From Candidatus Roizmanbacteria bacterium CG_4_9_14_0_2_um_filter_39_13 (lineage in GTDB: Bacteria > Patescibacteriota > Microgenomatia > UBA1406 > GWC2-37-13), in NCBI GenBank assembly GCA_002788865.1, contig PFSC01000195.1, forward strand, positions 1 to 19,223: a stretch of 19,223 bases of DNA, written 5' to 3'. Made by a program: the position numbers and the translations under genes. The notes under the pieces were generated by a model. That model searched no databases. It saw only the letters and a program-made list of their open reading frames with translations, and was not told where the DNA came from. Positions 7,612 through 13,885 of the stretch are shown piece by piece. Position 1 is the stretch's first letter, and every line of letters begins with the position of its first letter.

Positions 7612-9105
7612 TCATGACTCCCCAAGAGTCCATTTTTCGTATGACAAACCTCTCACAGAAAAAGAATCTTCATGGAAATACCCATTTGTTTCTAGGGTTT
7701 GTTTGTAATCTATGCCATGAATGTCTGCAGTATAGGGAATAATCACAATGGTATTGTCACCCCCCTGTATAGAAATATTCTTGAGAGATCGAGCTTGAAT
7801 CTCAGGCGTATAATATTTCAAAGGATCCGATGAGGAAAGAATCATGTATATTGGCGCTTTTTCATTTTTCAATACGTCAGCTAGGCTCTTCCAATCTTCC
7901 CGGTGAAATTGGGGAAAAAAAAGGTAGAGAAAAGACCAGCCAACAAAACCCATCAGGACAAAAATGCCAATAATGCGTGCCCTGGTGAGTGAAGACACCT
8001 TTTTGCGAATCAATGCCGTGGGTCCCTTTAGGGTGACGGCGTGAGCAAAAAGTGTGTCGAACGAACAAACAGCAAGCGCCAACAATATACTCAAAAACAC
8101 AAGTAAATATTGAAAGCGAAAATACTGGAGTAGGGGAGAGTTGAATGAGAATAATACTCCGAGAATAAGTGGGATTATGAGGAAGAATAATGCCATCTTT
8201 GTCATCCCGGACTTGATCCGGAATCCAGTAATGATAATGAGTGCTATGAACCCCATCCACCCTCCAGCCAGAGCATAATACAGCATTTTAGGATAAAAAC
8301 TGATTCTTCCACTCGTGAATTTTATGGGAAACAATAAGAGATTTTTGAGCGTTACCTTTCCCAATACGAGCGACCAATTTGTTACCAAAACGAGTACTTC
8401 ACGCGAGCCTGCGTATTGAACAAGAAGCAAGGGAACAATTGCAAGAAATGCCAAAATCCAAATACCAAATGACAAAAAGGCAAGATGGTACTGTTTCTTA
8501 AGTACCAAATACAACCAAACAGTCGCAATATAAAAAATACTGGCATAAAACGTAAAGAACGATAGAATGAGAAATAAGTTCATTAGCCAGAAATTGGACG
8601 TTAGACGTTTGACGTTAGACGTAAGAAAATTGATAAGATAATAAAAACTAATGGCGATGAAAAATGTGGTCATACTATACATCCTCGCTTCTTGAGAATA
8701 ATAGATTATAAGAGGATTAAATAGGAAGAATGCAACACTCCAGTACCCGACACTGTCATTCTGAGAGAGCTTGCGACCGAAGAATCCAGAATTTTTATTA
8801 AGTATCAAATAGATGATCAAACCAGTACCCATCGAGAAAAGAACCGATGGCATTCGAAGGGCAATCTCAGAATATCCAAAAATATTGGTCCAAAGATCCA
8901 TGAATAAGTAATAAAGTGGAGGATGAAAATCGTGTGGAGAGAATTTAGTGACAATCTCAAAAAATCCAAATGTTTTCACTGTCATCGCTGTAGTTGCCTC
9001 ATCAAGCCAAAGAGACTGATTGAGGTGAATCAGACGGATCAGAAATGCAAAGAGGAAAAGAAGACGAAGTTTATAATGTGCAAAAAATGCAATACATTGT
9101 TTCAT
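7612..9105 (-). CDS. GT-C membrane glycosyltransferase (ArnT/PMT-like, GT39/GT83 type)
   Basis: 497 residues with about 10-12 membrane segments. The first loop holds SLWLDEATTA (31-40) with the D35-E36 pair expected for GT-C catalysis, followed by HDFHPPLYYLFMDLW (about 58-72), the usual HPPLYY motif. Such enzymes move a sugar from a polyprenyl-phosphate donor to a protein, lipid or glycan outside the membrane. A poorly conserved soluble C-terminal domain follows. Two oddities lie in the gene: a dispersed palindromic element inserted in frame (GFRIKSGMTK, about residues 292-302, a loop between membrane helices) and a heptamer tandem array at about residues 161-169. The start at 9105 is close behind a TATATC/TATCAT sequence, so this mRNA may also lack a leader. 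Confidence 0.85.
   Translation of the reverse strand: MKQCIAFFAHYKLRLLFLFAFLIRLIHLNQSLWLDEATTAMTVKTFGFFEIVTKFSPHDFHPPLYYLFMDLWTNIFGYSEIALRMPSVLFSMGTGLIIYLILNKNSGFFGRKLSQNDSVGYWSVAFFLFNPLIIYYSQEARMYSMTTFFIAISFYYLINFLTSNVKRLTSNFWLMNLFLILSFFTFYASIFYIATVWLYLVLKKQYHLAFLSFGIWILAFLAIVPLLLVQYAGSREVLVLVTNWSLVLGKVTLKNLLLFPIKFTSGRISFYPKMLYYALAGGWMGFIALIIITGFRIKSGMTKMALFFLIIPLILGVLFSFNSPLLQYFRFQYLLVFLSILLALAVCSFDTLFAHAVTLKGPTALIRKKVSSLTRARIIGIFVLMGFVGWSFLYLFFPQFHREDWKSLADVLKNEKAPIYMILSSSDPLKYYTPEIQARSLKNISIQGGDNTIVIIPYTADIHGIDYKQTLETNGYFHEDSFSVRGLSYEKWTLGES
8200..8228. repeat. Dispersed CTGGATYC...GATGACA element inside the GT-C gene
   Basis: Read on the minus strand it runs CTGGATTCCGGATCAAGTCC and on to GGGATGACA, with an inner CCGGA/TCCGG stem. 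It is in frame and adds about ten residues to a loop between membrane segments. Its edges match the copies at 9831, 9880, 13039, 15512 and 19167. Confidence 0.8.
8597..8624. repeat. Heptamer tandem array (GACGTTA-type, four units) inside the GT-C gene
   Basis: Four 7-bp units (GACGTTA, GACGTTT, GACGTTA, GACGTAA) lie within the coding region. Because 7 is not a multiple of 3, gain or loss of one unit would shift the frame of the glycosyltransferase. Confidence 0.8.
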
Positions 9106-9185
9106 GGTACATGATATATGTTACATGAATTTTTTTGGAGTGGGAGTGATAGTTCAAGCTCTTTCTCCATTAACAAAATATCCAA

Positions 9186-9222
9186 TTGTATTTTCACACA
9201 ATATTGTGTTTAATGTCTTCTA
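9186..9222 (+). promoter_or_regulatory. Thymidine kinase promoter with a palindromic operator in the spacer
   Basis: TTGTAT (9186-9191), exactly 17 bp, then TTTAAT (9209-9214); the ATG follows 8 bp later, so the mRNA is nearly leaderless. A perfect 14-bp palindrome, ACACAATATTGTGT (9196-9209), fills the spacer and touches the -10 box, a classical place for a repressor. It recalls, but does not match, NrdR boxes. Confidence 0.6.
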
Positions 9223-9795
9223 ATGGCAAAGCTACATTTTAAATACGGAGCAATGAACAGTGGAAAGAGTGACACACTTATAAAGACGGCTTATAACTAC
9301 AAAGAGCGCGACTTGAAAATACTCGTCATAAAACCGCAAGTAGATACGAAAAGCGAACATACCATAGTAGCCCGTGGTGGTCACACATGTAAGGTAGATA
9401 TCCTTGCCGAAGTCGATACAAACCTCACAACTGAAATAAGAAAACATAAAAATATTGCTTGCGTATTGGTCGACGAAGCACAATTTCTCACCGAGAAGCA
9501 AATAAGTGAGCTCTATCAGTGTGCAAAGGTTGATAACATTTCTGTCATCTGTTTTGGGTTACGTGCTGATTTCCAAACGAAAATGTTCCCAGGCAGTAAA
9601 CGCTTGTTTGAAATCGCTGACAATGTTGAGAAGCTCCCGACTATGTGTTTTTGCGGCTCACAAGCAGAGTTTAATACACGAAAAATAAACGGAAAGTATG
9701 TCTTCAAGGGGGAACAAGTAGCTATTGATGGTGATAAAGTCACGTATGATTCATTCTGTGGCAGTTGCTACATGCGCGAAGGTGGAGTGATATAA
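9223..9795 (+). CDS. tdk: Thymidine kinase, type II (TK1-like)
   Basis: 190 residues, normal for the family. It phosphorylates thymidine with ATP in nucleoside salvage. Motifs: the P-loop GAMNSGKS (9-16), LVDEAQF (82-88, with the catalytic E85), CFGLRADF (110-117) and the zinc cysteines C142, C144, C179 and C182 (MCFCGSQAEF and FCGSCYM). The nucleoside-binding lasso before FCGSC includes VAIDGDKVTYDS. The CxCG spacing of the first knuckle is also seen in other bacterial TKs. It stands alone, divergent from the GT-C gene, with its own palindrome-bearing promoter. Salvage of thymidine suits an organism with reduced biosynthesis. Confidence 0.95.
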   Translation: MAKLHFKYGAMNSGKSDTLIKTAYNYKERDLKILVIKPQVDTKSEHTIVARGGHTCKVDILAEVDTNLTTEIRKHKNIACVLVDEAQFLTEKQISELYQCAKVDNISVICFGLRADFQTKMFPGSKRLFEIADNVEKLPTMCFCGSQAEFNTRKINGKYVFKGEQVAIDGDKVTYDSFCGSCYMREGGVI

Positions 9796-9830
9796 AGAGA
9801 GTCTTAAAGGAAGAACTTAAGGATATCCTA

Positions 9831-9929
9831 TGTCATCCCAAACTTGCCTGCCCGCCTCTGGAGGGATTCGGGATCCAGTCTGGATTCCCGCTGGAGTTTA
9901 TCCCGATGAACATCGGGGCGAGAATGACA
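9831..9929. repeat. Two abutting palindromic elements, one carrying a nested insertion
   Basis: Unit A (9831-9878) runs TGTCATCCC...GGGATCCAG. Unit B (9880-9929) runs CTGGATTCC...GAATGACA with an inner CCCGATG/CATCGGG hairpin. They lie head to head. Unit A is interrupted by a GC-rich palindrome (CCTGCCCGCCTCTGGAGG, about 9847-9864) resembling the insert found in the broken tRNA. The island fills the 269-bp space between two convergent genes. Confidence 0.75.
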
Positions 9930-9988
9930 AAGTAAGCATTATGACACAAGCTTGGAGAAATGAAACAACCCACGAGCTTACGCATCGG

Positions 9989-10012
9989 GGATTTAATAGC
10001 GCTGTTAAACCC
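9989..10012. repeat. 24-bp near-perfect palindrome between convergent genes
   Basis: GGATTTAATAGC is followed by its near reverse complement GCTGTTAAACCC, with one wobble and one mismatch. A flanking CCCAC (9969-9973) and GTGGG (10016-10020) could extend it. It lacks a T-tract, so it is not a clear intrinsic terminator, though it could separate tdk and the DUF2188 gene. Confidence 0.6.
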
Positions 10013-10064
10013 GGAGTGGGATTAATGTATGGAGCGGGACAAAGGAATCTCCAAAGTCCTTACA

Positions 10065-10331
10065 TCAATACTCACGCCTGTCTCTGATCCTGCCATCTTG
10101 TCCATGAATAAATACCGCCGTCCCTTGATTTCTAGCAATAGAAGTTGCTTGTTCTATGGCTTCTTTTTGGGTATTGTGCACACTGATAGCTCGTTTGGCT
10201 CCTGCTCGCTTCACCACCCAGTTGTTGTTGCGTAGAACCACATGATGATTTTTCATACCTCGTACCACCGCATTTTTATATTCTTGTATTTGAGGGTTGC
10301 TTTGATCTGTATGATAAGGAATTCTTTTCAT
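10065..10331 (-). CDS. DUF2188 domain protein
   Basis: 88 residues. The core HHVVLRNNNWVVKRAGAKRA, then SVHNTQKEAIEQATSIARNQ and FIHGQDGRIRDRREY at the end, is the DUF2188 pattern (HVVPxxGGWxVKxxGxxRA ... T..EA...A..IAkn....l.iHgrdGkI). The family is small, widespread and of unknown molecular function, often linked to stress responses or phage. It begins 10 bp after the zeta-like kinase gene and is probably in the same transcript. Confidence 0.85.
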   Translation of the reverse strand: MKRIPYHTDQSNPQIQEYKNAVVRGMKNHHVVLRNNNWVVKRAGAKRAISVHNTQKEAIEQATSIARNQGTAVFIHGQDGRIRDRREY

Positions 10332-10341
10332 AATTTTGAAA

Positions 10342-10938
10342 CTAAAATTGAACTTCTCTTAGTATATCATCTTCTGTTTTTTGTATCGATTCAAAAAATG
10401 ATATTAATGTAGTTTTATTTTGAAATGCGATAAATGCAAATTGCATATTCTGTTGTTTGTCATATGAACTTTCAACTATATTGATAGGAACTTCTTGATA
10501 GTTTTTTACAACCCAAAGCAGTGCTTCTCTTGATTGTGAATGGGTTTTGTAAAAATGAATATCGCTAAACTGTCTCTCCCTATTTAGAAATGCTACAAAG
10601 GCACGTCTTAAATCGTCTGGAATAACTGAAAAGATTGTTGGCCTTTTTTTGGCTTTCCAAATCATCCTCAGTTTATTTTTAGCCCCAAGTGACGAAGACA
10701 TGGTGGTATCAAAAATAATCCAATCTTTGTCTAATAGCTGAGTTGACAAAAATTCAGTCTTTCCAGAAGCCGTGCCTCCATTGAGTAGTGCCACATGTAT
10801 TAATGTGCTTTCTTTTATGGTTTTCTCAAAAAGCTTGTCTGCTTTTTGAGCTGATTCGTGATGAAATTTTTCAGCTTTCCAAGGCGAATATCCTCGTAAA
10901 TCTTTTTTTATTTCATCTGCAGAGATAAGAATGGCCAT
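10342..10938 (-). CDS. Zeta-toxin-like P-loop kinase
   Basis: 198 residues. SADEIKKDLRGYSPWKAEKF (6-25) followed by HHESAQKADKLFEKTIKES, and the Walker A GGTASGKT (54-61), are the pattern of zeta-toxin-like kinases. FDTTMSSSLGAKNKLRMIWK and LRRAFVAFLNRERQFSDIHF follow as the usual central region. Zeta toxins phosphorylate UDP-N-acetylglucosamine; many CPR relatives have not been tested. No epsilon-type antitoxin is seen; the only close partner is the DUF2188 gene. The ATG is just 10 bp after the tRNA-Gly 3' end, so the message is probably released by tRNA processing. A housekeeping kinase role is also possible. Confidence 0.75.
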   Translation of the reverse strand: MAILISADEIKKDLRGYSPWKAEKFHHESAQKADKLFEKTIKESTLIHVALLNGGTASGKTEFLSTQLLDKDWIIFDTTMSSSLGAKNKLRMIWKAKKRPTIFSVIPDDLRRAFVAFLNRERQFSDIHFYKTHSQSREALLWVVKNYQEVPINIVESSYDKQQNMQFAFIAFQNKTTLISFFESIQKTEDDILREVQF

Positions 10939-10948
10939 ATTTTTCGGG

Positions 10949-11021
10949 AGCGGAGTACGGGACTCGAACCCGTGACCTTCTCTTTGGAAAAGAGACGTTC
11001 TACCAACTGAACTAACTCCGC
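10949..11021 (-). tRNA. tRNA-Gly (anticodon UCC)
   Basis: A 73-nt cloverleaf on the minus strand: acceptor GCGGAGT/ACTCCGC, D arm GTTC...GAAC, anticodon stem TCTCT/AGAGA around the loop TTTCCAA (anticodon TCC), and a T arm with GGTTCGAGTCC. The discriminator base is U73, as expected for bacterial glycine tRNA. CCA is not encoded. It would read GGA and perhaps other GGN codons. It lies between a broken tRNA copy and the zeta-like kinase gene, all on one strand. Confidence 0.93.
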
Positions 11022-11034
11022 AAACACATTATTT

Positions 11035-11127
11035 CGTGACCTCCCCGTCTTGGTGAGGCATTCTACCAACTGCCCGCCAATAGCTACGCAATTTGGCGGA
11101 TCCGCCTCTGGCGGAAACTAACTCCGC
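11035..11127 (-). pseudogene. Broken tRNA copy with a 44-bp insertion in the D arm
   Basis: On the minus strand it starts like tRNA-Gly (GCGGAGTTAGTT), is interrupted by 44 bp, resumes exactly at the next base (CAGTTGGTAGAA), passes through a poorly pairing anticodon arm and stops at GGTCACG. The T arm and the 3' acceptor strand are missing. It cannot fold as a tRNA. A -10 box (TATAAT, 11145-11140) lies 12 bp upstream, so it keeps the promoter of the tRNA unit. Confidence 0.8.
11072..11115. repeat. 44-bp GC-rich palindromic insertion in the broken tRNA
   Basis: Comparison with the intact tRNA 14 bp away shows CCAACTG and AACTAACTCCGC adjacent there but separated by exactly these 44 bp here. 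The insert holds two hairpins: CCGCCAA/TTGGCGG and TCCGCC-TCT-GGCGGA. The GCCCGCC and CCGCCTCTGG parts also occur in the nested insertion near 9850. Confidence 0.85.
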
Positions 11128-11139
11128 TTTCAACTTTCT

Positions 11140-11145
11140 ATTATA
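11140..11145 (-). promoter_or_regulatory. -10 box of the tRNA unit, overlapping the amidotransferase gene end
   Basis: TATAAT on the minus strand starts three bases after the amidotransferase stop codon and lies 12 bp before the broken tRNA. No clear -35 is seen. It would also drive the intact tRNA-Gly, the zeta-like kinase and the DUF2188 gene. Confidence 0.45.
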
Positions 11146-11147
11146 CC

Positions 11148-11810
11148 TCACCATTTCGTCACAAGCGATTGTTTAATAGCCTCAAATTCATATCCTTCAA
11201 TCTGCTCTGAAACAACAATAGTAGTTTCTTTTGATGTCGAATGTCCCAGATGATAATACTGAGGATAGGTCGCATATTGTGTATAAGCGTAGATATTCTT
11301 TCCATCACTTAACCCAATATTCAATGCCTGGATAAAACGAGTATGCTTATTGAGCTCCCGAACGGTTTTTTCGAGAGCAATCTGAGGAGTATCTTTCATT
11401 AAATATTTCTGCACAAGTGACCAGATTTTTTGCGATCCGATACTGCCTTCAAGTGGGTAGGGGACTGATACGCCTTTCAGCAGTCCGTTGAAAACAAAAG
11501 CATACTTACCCTGAACAAATGGTTGATTATACCCAATTGACTCCTTGTCTTTTGGGAACGAAGAACTTCGTGCATGTAATACAAGATGATTTGTGGGGGG
11601 GATAAATGAAAACATATCTCGATCTTCCCAAACCGGTTTCAATGAAACATATTGTTCCCACTTCCCATCATTCCACCAACTTGCACCCCAACCATCACCC
11701 TGCCAGTCACCATCATATGATTTACTCTTTTTTGCCATGTAGGCAAATGCCTCAATAATTGGTATAGGATTTTGTTTTTTCTTAGATTTTAATAGTAAAA
11801 AACGACACAT
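11148..11810 (-). CDS. Stand-alone class II glutamine amidotransferase-like Ntn hydrolase (EgtC/YafJ-like)
   Basis: 220 residues forming one Ntn domain and no synthase domain. After removal of Met1, Cys2 (MCRFLLL) would be the nucleophile. HARSSS (79-84, R81) is the arginine that holds the substrate alpha-carboxylate in class II enzymes, NQPF (95-98) follows, and FNG (107-109) supplies the oxyanion hole. The usual D-S/T-E motif that holds the free alpha-amino group reads G125-S126-Q127. The family cleaves gamma-glutamyl amides; EgtC removes gamma-glutamate in ergothioneine synthesis. The gene lies 4 bp after lysJ as the last gene of the LysW operon, where a LysK-type hydrolase would be expected. 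I infer that it releases the product from LysW by cutting the gamma-glutamyl bond. An unrelated amidase role is possible. Confidence 0.82.
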   Translation of the reverse strand: MCRFLLLKSKKKQNPIPIIEAFAYMAKKSKSYDGDWQGDGWGASWWNDGKWEQYVSLKPVWEDRDMFSFIPPTNHLVLHARSSSFPKDKESIGYNQPFVQGKYAFVFNGLLKGVSVPYPLEGSIGSQKIWSLVQKYLMKDTPQIALEKTVRELNKHTRFIQALNIGLSDGKNIYAYTQYATYPQYYHLGHSTSKETTIVVSEQIEGYEFEAIKQSLVTKW

Positions 11811-11814
11811 ATAT

Positions 11815-13026
11815 TTATTTTGAAATTCCTTTACATATTTTGTTTAATGTAAGCACAACACGTTCCAATTCTTCATCTGTAACAAGGAGTGGTGGAAGAA
11901 GCCTGATTCTATTGACGCTTGTTGGAGCGGCAATGATTTTTTGCTCCTGTAATGCTTTTAATACTTCTATTGGGTCAACGGCAAGCTCTATTCCTATCAT
12001 AAACCCCGCAGAACTAATTTCGGTAATTATGAGAGGATATTCTTTTTGGAGCTTGAGTAATTTTTTCTCAAATAACGTTGAAGATATCTTCACATTATCA
12101 AGTAACTCTGGATGATCATCAAAATAGGTGAGTGTAGCATCTACCGCAGCCATCGAAAGCGGGTTGCCACCAAAAGTATTGGTGTGAATTCCACTACTGA
12201 GCGCTTCGTTAATCTGATTAGTTATGATTGTTGCGCCAACTGGTAACCCATATCCGAGACCCTTCCCCATACATATGATGTCTGGAGAGAATCCTGATGC
12301 AATATATTGTTCTGAGTTGAGGAATGTGCCTGTTCGCCCTACACCAGTTTGAATCTCATCAATAATAAGAAGAACGCCGTATCTACGACAGAGTTCAGAT
12401 ACGAGGGGGAAATAATCAATGGGCGGAATGATGACGCCACCTTCACCCTGAATGGGTTCTAAAATAACTGCAGCATGCTTTGACGATATGGTTTTTTCAA
12501 GAAATGTGATATCGCCAAATTCAACAGTGTCTACGGCTGTTAACATCTTTTTAAATGGCTTTTGATATTTCCCGTTCCCCGAATTATTTACCGCGAGTGA
12601 CCCCAATGTTTTGCCATGATATCCATTTTTGGCAGCGATGATGCGTGTTTTCCCGGTGGCAAGCACGGCAAATTTAAGTGCCGCCTCCACTGCTTCTGTG
12701 CCAGAGTTTGACCAGAATACACGTTGTAAAGATTTGAATCCACTATTTTTTATACGTTTGATGAGATGAAGAGTAGCTTGTGAGCGTTTGTCATTGATAA
12801 ACGATGAGTGAAGCGGAATAAGAGTTTCTACTTGAAGTTGTATGGATTTGATAATTTCTGGAATACCATATCCAAGTATACCTACGCCGTAACTCCCTCC
12901 CAACATATCTAGATATCTTTCGCCTTTGTCGTCGATGAGGTATGCTCCTTCTCCCCGAACTATTGTCAAGCCACGGCTGGGATAGGTTGAAGCAAGAAAT
13001 TGTTTTTGGATAAGATTGTAATTCAT
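11815..13026 (-). CDS. lysJ: LysW-aminoadipate-semialdehyde aminotransferase (LysJ/ArgD-like)
   Basis: 403 residues, class III PLP-dependent aminotransferase. Motifs: WSNSGTEAVEAALKFA (105-120), NGYHGKT (134-140), LEPIQGEGGV (189-198), IIDEIQTGVGRTG (221-233, D223 to the pyridine nitrogen), MGKGLGYGLPVGA (253-265, K255 the Schiff-base lysine) and NTFGGNP (283-289). On LysW it would turn the semialdehyde into the amine, giving LysW-lysine (or LysW-ornithine from glutamate). It lies 47 bp after lysZ, the widest gap of the operon, filled by a palindromic element, and 4 bp before the amidotransferase-like gene. Family alone would not separate LysJ from ArgD; the operon decides. Confidence 0.9.
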   Translation of the reverse strand: MNYNLIQKQFLASTYPSRGLTIVRGEGAYLIDDKGERYLDMLGGSYGVGILGYGIPEIIKSIQLQVETLIPLHSSFINDKRSQATLHLIKRIKNSGFKSLQRVFWSNSGTEAVEAALKFAVLATGKTRIIAAKNGYHGKTLGSLAVNNSGNGKYQKPFKKMLTAVDTVEFGDITFLEKTISSKHAAVILEPIQGEGGVIIPPIDYFPLVSELCRRYGVLLIIDEIQTGVGRTGTFLNSEQYIASGFSPDIICMGKGLGYGLPVGATIITNQINEALSSGIHTNTFGGNPLSMAAVDATLTYFDDHPELLDNVKISSTLFEKKLLKLQKEYPLIITEISSAGFMIGIELAVDPIEVLKALQEQKIIAAPTSVNRIRLLPPLLVTDEELERVVLTLNKICKGISK

Positions 13027-13038
13027 ACTATATTTTTC

Positions 13039-13067
13039 CTGGATCCTGAAATAAATTCAGGATGACA
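13039..13067. repeat. Dispersed CTGGATCC...GATGACA element between lysZ and lysJ
   Basis: It contains a perfect TCCTGAA-ATAAA-TTCAGGA hairpin flanked by the same ends as the other copies. It forms most of the only wide gap in the operon and could affect mRNA stability or the level of the last two genes. Confidence 0.8.
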
Positions 13068-13073
13068 GCATTG

Positions 13074-13877
13074 TCAACTAAAAACGGTTCCCTTCCCTTG
13101 CAAAGCATTCGATATCGGATGCTCTATTCGACCATCTCCAAAGTAAACTGAGTCAACCCCAAGCTCTAACGCTTTCTGCGCTCCCATTACTTTTTTCTTC
13201 ATCCGACCCTGAGCAAATTTCATAAAGCTATCAAGCCCATTTTTATCAATTGTAGGAATAACTGATGACGAATCATGTATGTCTTTCATCAGTCCCTGTG
13301 CTTCAAATAAATACACAACGGATTTTGCACAAAGTGCCCCAGCCATGACCGCTGTCGCCCAATCGTTGTCTGTATTTACGATTTGGGAATCGTAACTAAT
13401 AGCTGGCGCAGAAATCACCGGCACATAGCCATTTTCTAGAAGCAGATGAATGAGTGATACATTTACCTTTTCAACTCTTCCTGTTCTATTATCTCGAATG
13501 AGTCGCTTTTTTCCTTCTTCTTGCACCATCATATTGGGCTTTGCTTGTGCTTCCCATAGTCTGCCATCCACTCCAGATAATCCAAGAGCATTAATGCCAT
13601 TACTTTGCATTTGAGCCACAATCGTTTTATTTGCAACCCCCGCATATGACATAAGAAAAATATCAAGCGCTGCTTGATCTGTATATACACTCGATATTCC
13701 TGACGGAGAAGTGACGGTCTGCGATGGTACTCCCATTTTTATGGCTATTTCATCACGAAGTTCACTAGCACCGTGGACTATCACGAGCTTTTCTCCATGG
13801 TTAATGAGAGATGTGATGTCGGAACAAATATATTCCCAATTGATTGTTTTGCCTCCACCAACCTTAACTATGATCAT
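13074..13877 (-). CDS. lysZ: LysW-aminoadipate kinase (LysZ, ArgB-like)
   Basis: 267 residues of the amino acid kinase family, the usual LysZ length. MIIVKVGGGKT at the start and VHGASE (34-39) form the nucleotide and substrate glycine loops. LGLSGVDGRLWEAQ, TGRVEKVNVSLIHLLLENGY, PAISYDSQIVNTDNDWATAV and AQGRMKKKVMGAQKALELGV match the Thermus LysZ pattern (GLSGLDGRLF ... TGTVEEVN ... NTDGD ... AQGRMKRKVMGA). It phosphorylates the side-chain carboxylate of the amino acid held on LysW. The start is 8 bp after the homocitrate-synthase-like gene. VDGRLW rather than the ArgB pattern supports a LysW-bound substrate. Confidence 0.93.
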   Translation of the reverse strand: MIIVKVGGGKTINWEYICSDITSLINHGEKLVIVHGASELRDEIAIKMGVPSQTVTSPSGISSVYTDQAALDIFLMSYAGVANKTIVAQMQSNGINALGLSGVDGRLWEAQAKPNMMVQEEGKKRLIRDNRTGRVEKVNVSLIHLLLENGYVPVISAPAISYDSQIVNTDNDWATAVMAGALCAKSVVYLFEAQGLMKDIHDSSSVIPTIDKNGLDSFMKFAQGRMKKKVMGAQKALELGVDSVYFGDGRIEHPISNALQGKGTVFS

Positions 13878-13885
13878 ATTGTTAA

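Noticed and set aside
7877..8260. A 127-residue open frame on the minus strand inside the GT-C gene
   Set aside because: It is a second frame of the real gene; the WIPDQVRDD peptide in it is just the translated repeat element.
8597..8624. CRISPR-like repeats
   Set aside because: The units are 7 bp and directly joined, with no spacers and no cas genes in the window.
9830..10087. An 85-residue open frame in the space after tdk
   Set aside because: It reads straight through the palindromic repeats and has the repeat-derived peptide style (GGIRDPVWIPAG). No start signal is seen and it runs into the DUF2188 gene on the other strand.
11035..11127. A second working tRNA gene with an intron
   Set aside because: Even after taking out the 44-bp insert, the T arm and 3' acceptor strand are missing and the anticodon arm does not fold properly.
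13039..13067. Intrinsic terminator between lysZ and lysJ
   Set aside because: The hairpin has no T-tract after it in the direction of transcription, and its ends match the dispersed repeat family.
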